Part shown: positions 21,901-28,539 of the stretch, piece after piece | How positions within the stretch are numbered: position 1 is the first letter of the stretch | Layout of the letters: each line of letters begins with the position of its first letter | Assembly: GCA_015501595.1 (NCBI GenBank) | Contig: JADNRX010000636.1 | Location: 1-28,539, forward strand | Origin: Hymenopellis radicata | Taxonomy: Eukaryota > Basidiomycota > Agaricomycetes > Agaricales > Physalacriaceae | Direction: 5' to 3' | Length of the DNA stretch: 28,539 nt | Translations under genes and position numbers: made by a program | The notes under the pieces: model-generated | Databases searched by the model: none | Seen by the model: only the letters and a program-made list of their open reading frames with translations | Told to the model about the DNA's origin: nothing

Positions 21901-23773
21901 TGAAGAGAACATGAGCTAAATGCTCTCCGCGGACGACCGGAAGGTTTTGAATTGGGCAACAAGCTACTACTGGAGTTTTGCCGATGCGATACTCAAGCAA
22001 GTCTAGTTCTGGGAAGGAATCCTTGATCTCCGAGAGGCGAGCCTCGATGGCCGTGCCTTGACCATGTAGAATGATCTTTGCGTCGACAATTTGTAACACT
22101 TTCTCCAGGCGAGCTAAAGGATTGTCTGGCGCCAAAGGTACATAAGCTCCGCCGGCCTTGAGGATGGCCAATAACGCCACAATCATCTCGCACGAAACAT
22201 CAAAAATCACGGGTACGATGAAGTTGGCACCAACACCTTTCTCGTGCAGTTCCAGTGCCAAGGAGTTGGAGTGTGCCTCGAGGTCGTGATACGACATGGT
22301 CTCTGTGAGCTCAAATTCTAGAGCGATTGCACTAGGATTTTCTGTGGCCCGAGCCGAAAAGAGCTCATGTGCCAGCGGGTGATGAACCTCGGGCCGGCCT
22401 AAACCATAACGCAGAGTGTGTCTTTTATCTGCGTCTCCTAGGCGCCTAAAAATCTCGTGGACCATGTCGGGGGAATCATTGGAGGTAGGGGGGATACTAA
22501 GAAGTGCCGTAGCAGTCACAAAGTGGTCGGCGAACGCCGCAAGGTCGATGCTCTGCGGAACGACCGAACAGGTTTGCATTCGCACTTGAGTGACATTGGA
22601 GTTATACGGAACAATATCGACAGTGATTCCCGCGTACGAGGTAGCGTTTTTGCTCTACGAAATTTTCAGTGAGAATTTAGAAAGGAACAAGTGCAACAAT
22701 ATATTCACCATATGGTGCCACCCAGGGATGTCCGCGTCTAGCGGCCAAGACGATTCAGAGTACATCGTCAGGTGAGCGCGAACGGACGTTGGACTAGCCT
22801 CTACGACTTCCATGAACTCCAGAAAGGTCAAAGGCGTCATCACTCCTGATTCGCCTTCGCCTTTGGCATCTTCTAAAAGCACCTGAACGGACGTCGTAGG
22901 TCCACAAGTCCCTGTGATTATCTCGGCTCCAGTCTCAACTCTCGAGGAAAGTCCATGACCGTAAGGGCAGTGGTCACAGATGAGGTGCTGTGCTGTGCCA
23001 GAATGGAGCGACAGTGTAACAGCGAGAGCTGCGCGAGCAACGAGCGGGGAGAGTGGAGTTTTCCTATCCGTGATGCTTGGCAAGAACCGAATGGCAGTTT
23101 CGATTGCTCCTTCGTTGTGGGCTGAAGATACCAGAGACGGCCAGGTAGATTGAGCAGCTGTTACGACTAGTTTGCGCCAATGCTGGGGACCAGCAAAAAC
23201 TGCATGCTCAACAACTGGAGAAGTTCCGGGTGTTCCAATGGTAGGGGAAAACGTATAAGGCAGGCTGTCGGCTATGCCACGATGGTACAGGTTGTGAAGA
23301 TCCTTCAGTATGGACTTCGCACCGGTGCTGTCGAAAAGCCCGCGATGCAAGGAAAGGCGAAAAAGATAACCTCCATCAGGCTGGCTGGTCACTTCTATGC
23401 TATACGCCAGGTCAGCACCAGCCGCAGGTTCACGGCAATCTGGTTCAGGCGACCCAAGTCCATGCCAGACTATCTGCGTGACGCAGTCTGACTTGCATAC
23501 GAGCGCAAGGAATGGGCGGGTATTATCTGCACCGACAGGAGCAAACGTCGTTCGGAGAGTAGATCGTTTCTGCATGAGAACGAGCCAAGCCGCTCTGAGT
23601 CTGGGGATGTCGGTTGTAATTGGTAGCTCGAGTTCGTAGGTTTCGAAGGGATGATTGAAATGCCGTAGAATGGTGCATTGAAATGGAGTGGCGGGTAATG
23701 TGGTTTCGACGTGACTCGGATGGACGAGTTTCGTGTTTGCTTGCCAGTCCAGTCGAGCGACAGGAGAAGACAT
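18971..23773 (-). CDS. Nonribosomal peptide synthetase, C-A-T-C architecture
   Basis: Four exons (23773-22709, 22654-21019, 20968-20185, 20131-18971; introns 54, 50, 53 nt), about 1,548 residues. C1 (about 1-355): LPATPFQ entry motif, but HRGLFD at 23330-23347 in place of HHxxxD, so the catalytic His is Arg. A (about 400-990): LKAGGAYVPL, FTSGSTGIPKG, FDIST, MGPTE, RSGDMG, GRLDGQVKFRGFRIE and HGKQDR, all core motifs present. Hand alignment to GrsA gives the specificity residues D-I-G-T-I-V-T-I-D plus Lys; Asp235 implies an alpha-amino acid, identity unknown. T: QGGNSLQA, phosphopantetheine Ser at about 20625. C2: YPCTTTVQD and an intact HHALHD at 19886-19903, then end; no thioesterase or reductase. 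One missing base at the GGGG run 20434-20437 (minus CCCC) separates T from C2. It is divergent from the hydrolase gene. Confidence 0.88.
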
Positions 23774-23860
23774 TGCGAAAATGGCAAGCGTGAAATCCCT
23801 GGCCTGCCATTCAACGCAGGGATCATGGTTCCGTTATGTGGTAAAGTCGCATATGGGAAT

Positions 23861-23880
23861 GGCTCGTTCTGGCTCGTTCC
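23861..23880. repeat. 10-bp tandem repeat upstream of the NRPS start
   Basis: Two adjacent copies of GGCTCGTTC(T/C), 88-107 bp before the NRPS ATG. Possible paired binding site, or chance. Confidence 0.5.
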
Positions 23881-24110
23881 GCTGTGACGGGCATGGATGA
23901 TGATGATGATGGGGAAGAGTGGATGACAGACCTGTGATAGGACGCGGTCGTCAACTTGATCAACTGTCAACATGATAAGTATCTAACACGCGGCTCAAGA
24001 AGCCGGTTCGTTCCCAATGGGCTTAGTGGGCTCGGGTTCTCTGCTAAGCAAAGCCCATCTCTTGTTCAGCGCTTGTTCCTCGAATCCGATATCAGAGCGC
24101 AAATGTTCGC

Positions 24111-24122
24111 GTTAACGTTAAC
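24111..24122. promoter_or_regulatory. Palindrome GTTAACGTTAAC in the divergent promoter
   Basis: A perfect 12-bp inverted repeat, 133 bp before the hydrolase start and 338 bp before the NRPS start. Its symmetry would suit a dimeric regulator; no known factor is claimed. Confidence 0.4.
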
Positions 24123-24254
24123 GTTCATCACCTATCGTGGGAGCTGAACCTTCGGCCAATTCACAGTACGTAAATTTCCCCACTCTGCTTCAGCCGCTCT
24201 GCCAGTGGCCATAAACGTCTGCCCAACGCCCCCCAGTCTTGTTATCTCATCGGG

Positions 24255-25507
24255 ATGCTCTTCACCTATCGTCATCAGCCTCTGAAACTCATCTACACGA
24301 TTTTCCGAGGCCTCGCAATCGTGTTTTGCGTACCGTGGTGGACAGTGCGCAACTTGCTGCCATCCTGGCGTCCAAGAACGGATTGGACCTTGAGTCACTG
24401 CCTTCTTGTTGAAATATTCAACGCCATGGCAGCAATCCTGCTTCAAACCTCCCTGCCAGCTCAGTCTCCAGTGGAGACTCTGGTCAAGTCTTCCAAGAAT
24501 ACCGGATTCGTCGCAATCGAGCCGACTCCTGGGCTCATTGTCGGGGATATTCAGCGTTACTCTGAACTCAACGACGTCAAACCTACTCGTGTCGGAGGTT
24601 TTTGGCATGGCGCCAAAGGTCCAGATAACACGGTGGGACAACGAGCGTCGCCAGGAGAAAAGGTTGTATTTCATCTACATGGTAAGTTTTCTGTATGTGG
24701 GTAGTTGACAACGTACTGAGCACAATACCCTATAGGCGGTGGATTCGTCGTAAGTTCCGTCTCTCCGTTCCTAAATGTTTGTTGAAAAATCGTGTAGATG
24801 GGAACTGGCGCGCCGTCAGATTTTCTCACGACGAGCATTGTTGATGGACTCTTGAAACATTGCGCGCAATTTTCCCGTGTTCTTGCCATGGAATACCGCC
24901 TTGCCAGTGGTCCACCACTGAAGATAGAGAACCCGTTTCCAACAGCGCTTGTCGACATCATTGCTGGCTACCACTATCTCGTTCAGATAGTTGGGTTCGA
25001 GCCTCAGAATGTCATTATAAGCGGTGATTCGGCTGGCGGTGTTTTGGCATATCAGCTTGCCAGATATCTTATTTCATCCAATCTGCCAGATATACCTGCC
25101 GCTGGCGCTCTTCTACTTCTCTCCCTTCTGCAGATTCATCCTTGAGAGCCATTCCCGGCTCAATGATCGACAACACTCGTTCTGATCTTGCTTGCACCTG
25201 GATCACCGCGCGGTACGGTGTTGTTTCACTACTGGTTGTCTTGCCAGAAGACGAACTCGACAAACCCTGGCTCTCGCCAGGATCAACCATGTTTCCCGAC
25301 TTGGACGTGAAAGGTCTATTCACATCGTTCCCTCCTACTCTTATTTTGGCGGGTGAAGCGGAGATGACGCGTGACTGTATGCGTGTTTTGAGGGATAGAA
25401 TGAGGGCGGATATGGGCGAGAAAAATGTTACGTATGTTGAGACGCATGGTGCACCTCACGATGTCCTCAGCATCAGACTGTTCGAGCCTCATCGAACCGA
25501 GGATTGA
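24255..25507 (+). CDS. Alpha/beta hydrolase (HGGG / GDSAG esterase family)
   Basis: Three exons: 24255-24681, a 14-nt exon 24736-24749 and 24798-25507 (introns 54 and 48 nt), about 383 residues. The N-terminus has a hydrophobic segment (LKLIYTIFRGLAIVFCVPWW), probably a membrane anchor. The oxyanion-hole motif HGGGF is split so that its glycines lie in the 14-nt exon; the nucleophile elbow GDSAGG puts the catalytic Ser at about 25029-25031; the acid is probably in ILAGEAEMTRD and the base is the His of GAPHDVL. This is the hormone-sensitive-lipase-like/acetyl-hydrolase family; a role as deacetylase, esterase or amidase on the cluster product is inferred from position. One base is missing at CCC 25123-25125, where LLLLS should continue into the frame containing SSLRAIPGSM. 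It shares a promoter region with the NRPS. Confidence 0.82.
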
Positions 25508-25858
25508 AAAAGATTGCTGAGTGGGTTAGCACATTGTAGGATGGCTCCAGTCTGGAATCAATAGGCACCTGATACGCAGCATCACAACCGTAGTACCAAT
25601 CGAAGCCTTGAACTTGCTCTTGAATATCCCGTCGACTCGTGGTAATGATATGCTCTACTGCGAGACTGGACGCAACTTTCTTCGTGTGCCGACGGCCTAT
25701 TTTACCGCAGTCGTGAGTTCCCTGAGATCTCAGATAATGCTGGCAACTTGATAATGCTGGCAACTTGAATCAGGCTTCTCCCGCCCAGATATGTTGATAA
25801 TGATCTTCCTCTGATTTGGAAGTGTCTAAATTCATGATGAAGGCTTGACAGACGGATG
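25508..25858. other. Intergenic region upstream of the terpene cyclase
   Basis: About 350 bp between the hydrolase stop and the terpene cyclase TATA box. No gene is supported; the 96-codon minus-strand frame 25473-25763 has no recognisable motif. It contains the 17-bp tandem duplication listed separately. Confidence 0.45.
25734..25767. repeat. 17-bp perfect tandem duplication
   Basis: ATAATGCTGGCAACTTG occurs twice in direct succession (25734-25750 and 25751-25767), about 90 bp before the TATA box of the terpene cyclase gene. Confidence 0.85.
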
Positions 25859-25866
25859 GTATATAT
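25859..25866 (+). promoter_or_regulatory. TATA box of the terpene cyclase gene
   Basis: TATATAT core in GGTATATATGGG, about 55 bp before the ATG at 25920. Confidence 0.6.
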
Positions 25867-25919
25867 GGGCGCGGGCCCTTTTCGATGTGTTAACAAGTCA
25901 ACGAAGTTCCTAAACATCA

Positions 25920-26989
25920 ATGAACGCCCGCCAGAAAAAAAAGACCTTTAATGTCCTTTTGCATTTTGCCAGTCATTGTGATGCCTGGAAACCCATCCTC
26001 CACGATGACATGACCTTCGAGATTCGCTGCTTCGAAGAGGCTGGCAAGCGTGGATACCCACTCGAAGGTGCTTACTCCTTGAAGCCTTTTATACAGGGCG
26101 GCATACCAATGGCTCTGAACGCTTATCGCCACCTCTTGCACACTCCTGTACCTGTTCTCATCGCGCTTTACACGGCTTTCTTGATCTATCTCGACGATGT
26201 CTTGAAGACCGATGTCGAAGCCGTGGGTGAATTTCACGAGAGGTGAGTCCCAAATTCTCGGCGGGAGACAGTTCTGACATACCTTGACGCAGAATGTTTC
26301 GGGGAGTCAAGCAGAAAGACCCCATTCTGGGCCACTTTTGCGAGTTGCTCTCCGAAATGCCTCGACACTTTGACAGGGTCATCTCCAATTTGATGATCTC
26401 GTCGACACTCAACTTTATCAATGCGCTGTTGTTGGAGGATGTCACAGAAGGCATGGTGGTACGTACTTGGTCATCCGCTCTCCCGCAGCTTGCGCTCAAC
26501 GGAGTAGATACGAGAAGGCGTGACTGGCTACCCGACCTTTTCTCGCGTTATGTCAGGTGCATCGGAGGTGTTTGCCCTCGCTCTATTCCCGAAGAATACG
26601 CCAGTCACTGTATACATCCAAGCCCTGCCAGAACTGATGACATTCATCAACAACGGCAAGTGAGTCCGGTTTGTGAACTACTTCGAAACGGCCTCGTGCT
26701 GACGAATATCCAGTGATGTCCTCTCCTTCTACAAGGAAGAATGTGATAACGAATCCGTCAATCGCATTTCGTTGCTTGCCAGGTGCATGCATACCTCGAA
26801 ACATGCAGCCCTTGTGAAGCTCTCCAACGATGCCATCACAGCTCACCACACGTCCTCCAAATCTTGAAGGGCTCCCAGGATGCGCTCGATGCATACAAGG
26901 CATTTAGCTATGGTTACATAGCTTTTTATTGGGCATACAAACGATACAGACTTCGCGAGCTAGAAAGTGTGATTACAGCCTCGCTCTGA
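25920..26989 (+). CDS. Trichodiene-synthase-like sesquiterpene cyclase
   Basis: Four exons (25920-26242, 26293-26458, 26508-26659, 26714-26989; introns 50, 49, 54 nt), about 305 residues, the normal size for the TRI5 family. Conserved blocks: EEAGKRGYPLEG, the metal-binding Asp-rich motif YLDDVLKTD (26190-26213), PRHFDRVISNLMISSTLN, SRVMSGASEVFALALFPKN, PELMTFINNGN, the NSE motif NDVLSFYKEE and the closing YKRYRLRELE with the Arg-Tyr pair. Such enzymes ionise and cyclise farnesyl diphosphate with Mg2+; they are soluble. The actual product cannot be told from sequence and need not be trichodiene. Intron 3 splits the Asn codon of the NSE motif. One base is missing near 26841-26850 (after DAITAH). 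The gene is convergent with the P450, the stops being 38 bp apart. Confidence 0.85.
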
Positions 26990-27027
26990 CCGGACGATGT
27001 ACTGCACTCCACATACTATACACATCG

Positions 27028-28539
27028 TTACTCGTCGATGGAGGCTAAAAGTCTGTCTGCGTCGATGCGCGGGGTGACGGCGCATTTGAAGGGCTTGATA
27101 TCACTAGGGAGATCAACGATTTGTAACGAAGATATATGCAAGAACCAACCTGACGATGCCAGGTAGAGGCTCCAGCATAGGTGTGCTACCTGGAAGTGTC
27201 TTAATATCAAACACAGCCAGAGACGTTGTGACGGTAATGTAGATGGAAGCGTCAGCCAAGAGACGACCTGAAGGACTCGATAAGAAAGAGAGAGGGACGT
27301 GGTTTTGAGACGATGAACCTGGGCATACTCTGTAACGAGTGATAAGCCAAAACACGTACTGTCGAGTTCGAGCTGGACAAACCTTCGGCCAAATCCGAAA
27401 ATGTAGTCTCTTGGATCTTGCTCAGGTTGTCACCGAGGAACCTTGCTGGGTTGAATTGCATGGGCTCCTTATAGACCTTCGGATCATGCGCCATATTCCT
27501 GAGTTAATGTTCAGCAACAGGCTGAGACTTTCGAGCTGAACGCACCAAAGACTGGCCATGACGATAGCTCCAGCCGGGATGAACATTCCATTATGGACAT
27601 CGTCCTGTGAAGTGCAATGGGGCATGCCTGTATCAATGGCTCGCATGAAGCTTCCAGCGGTATACAGATCGACACATCTCACCACTGGGTACAGCGACAT
27701 GATACCGAGTCAGCTCTTTACACAAAGCTTCGACGTAGGGCATGTGCGCTCTGTCCTGAAACGAAGGTAGTCTGTCTCGTCCGACCACCGAATCAATCTC
27801 ATCCTTGGCCTTCCTCTGAATGTCCGGGTAGTTGCACATTGCTAGGTAGAAGGCATAGAATGTGACTGCTGACTGTTCAAACAAGATCAGATATTGTGCA
27901 TCCACTCGTGCGGCTACTGACTGTGTCGACACCAGCTGATAGACCATTCGGATCAGAGCTAGGTCGATGAACGGTGACTCGGAGACGTAACGCACCTCCA
28001 AACATCGAGCTAGAAGTGTGTTTCAGGTTTAGCTCGTCCTCGTACGAAATGTTCTGCTTCAACCATCGAGCGGTGAAAGATTCCTCCGCGGTGCCTGCAG
28101 CCTTAATACGGCCTCATGAGGTCTGAAGGAACATGCGATGAAAGACGTACTAGCTGCGCTTTAACGTAGTTGAATGGAACGTCGACCATTCTCCAGTAGT
28201 CCTTAGCCCAGGCCCTACCCTGTCGCTTGAAGCCTGCTCCCGGAAACCAATCGGGCACTTTCATGAGAATGTGCATATGATTGACGAGAAAGCCTCCTGG
28301 CCGTAGCCTTATTAAAGTTTTCCATGGCTGTATTGACGATTTGGACCATAGGATCGATTCCCTCTCTTGCCTCGAGCTCATACCCATACGCGACTTTGAG
28401 GATGATACCACCAGCATGTCTATCACGAAATCAGGCAAGGCTCGCATCACTCATCTTCTGATGTACCGTAAGCAGTGAGCCTTCAGCTCATCTGGGCGGG
28501 AAAGGACGTTTTTGACGAAGAGTTGGGCAGCGCGCTCCT
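27028..28539 (-). CDS. Cytochrome P450, N-terminus beyond right edge
   Basis: At least ten exons on the minus strand: 28539-28467, 28419-28151, 28101-27996, 27935-27922 (14 nt), 27872-27683, 27627-27546, 27498-27383, 27329-27319 (11 nt), 27267-27150, 27103-27028. Visible: GGIILKVAYGYEL, VPDWFPGAGFKRQ, SFTARWL, I-helix GAGVDTS (oxygen-binding), ExxR as ELTR, PHCTSQDDVHNGMFIPAGA, WNMAHDPKVYKEP with PARF, and the haem loop FGFGRRVCPG with the Cys ligand in the 11-nt exon. From memory it resembles the OrdA/CYP64-like P450s common in basidiomycetes. These are haem monooxygenases of the ER; the substrate is unknown, and position suggests the terpene product. The membrane anchor lies outside the window. 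Missing bases are needed near 27425 (one) and near 28299-28302 (probably two). Confidence 0.85.

Larger units (their letters stand above)
23774..24254. promoter_or_regulatory. Bidirectional promoter between NRPS and hydrolase
   Basis: 481 bp separate the two divergent starts. The region holds the tandem GGCTCGTTCT pair, a GAT trinucleotide run (about 23896-23911) and a perfect palindrome GTTAACGTTAAC. No clear TATA box is seen on either side. The shared control region suggests co-regulation of the two genes (inference). Confidence 0.5.

Noticed and set aside
23470..23973. 167-codon minus-strand frame overlapping the NRPS start
   Set aside because: It lies in a different frame from C1; the NRPS frame carries the conserved condensation motifs from 23773 on.
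24111..24122. Telomere-like or recombination-site repeat
   Set aside because: GTTAACGTTAAC does not match fungal telomere units and is too short; it is listed only as a palindrome.
24132..24674. 180-codon open frame on the minus strand
   Set aside because: It is antisense to exon 1 of the hydrolase, shows no motif, and the plus-strand gene explains the region with exact splice phases.
1..28539. tRNA, rRNA, CRISPR array or intact transposon
   Set aside because: I saw no T-loop consensus with a matching acceptor stem, no regularly spaced repeats, and no transposase, integrase or reverse transcriptase motif on either strand.

Overview
The window looks like a contig segment from a mushroom-forming basidiomycete (Agaricomycetes). 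The reasons are many introns of about 46-60 nt, mixed strands, TATA boxes 55-90 bp before starts, and several protein families I know mainly from that group: a DUF6534-like membrane protein, an F-box protein with a coiled-coil N-terminus, a type II membrane O-fucosyltransferase-like protein and a TRI5-like terpene cyclase. All identifications are by eye from translated motifs; no database search was possible.

Left part (1-10494), mostly housekeeping or conserved genes: the N-terminal part of a WAPL-like cohesin regulator (minus, runs off the left edge), an atypical short-chain dehydrogenase (plus), an O-fucosyltransferase-like glycosyltransferase (plus), a cyclophilin-type prolyl isomerase (minus, tail to tail with the glycosyltransferase) and an APH-type phosphotransferase/kinase-like protein (plus). 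Middle part (11165-17668): an F-box protein (plus), a cysteine- and threonine-containing, apparently secreted or membrane-bound protein with unresolved ends (plus), and a DUF6534-like multi-pass membrane protein (minus). Long stretches with no supported gene lie at 2170-3446, 6588-8465 and 17669-18970.

Right part (18971-28539): a compact group that reads as a specialised-metabolite gene cluster. It holds a C-A-T-C nonribosomal peptide synthetase (minus), divergently transcribed from an alpha/beta hydrolase of the HGGG/GDSAG type (plus), then a trichodiene-synthase-like sesquiterpene cyclase (plus), which ends 38 bp from the 3' end of a convergent cytochrome P450 (minus, N-terminus beyond the right edge). 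The first condensation domain of the NRPS has lost the catalytic histidine (HRGLFD instead of HHxxxD), while the terminal one keeps it (HHALHD), and there is no thioesterase or reductase. A reasonable but untested idea is that a sesquiterpene scaffold is oxidised by the P450, acylated with an amino acid by the terminal condensation domain, and trimmed by the hydrolase.

Two features cut across the window. First, about a dozen places in otherwise conserved exons need one extra base to keep the frame, mostly at short homopolymers; this suggests contracted homopolymers in the assembly more than gene decay, and it means simple ORF calls break most of these genes. Second, several genes carry very small exons (11-14 nt), and in the cluster these tiny exons encode the catalytic motifs themselves.
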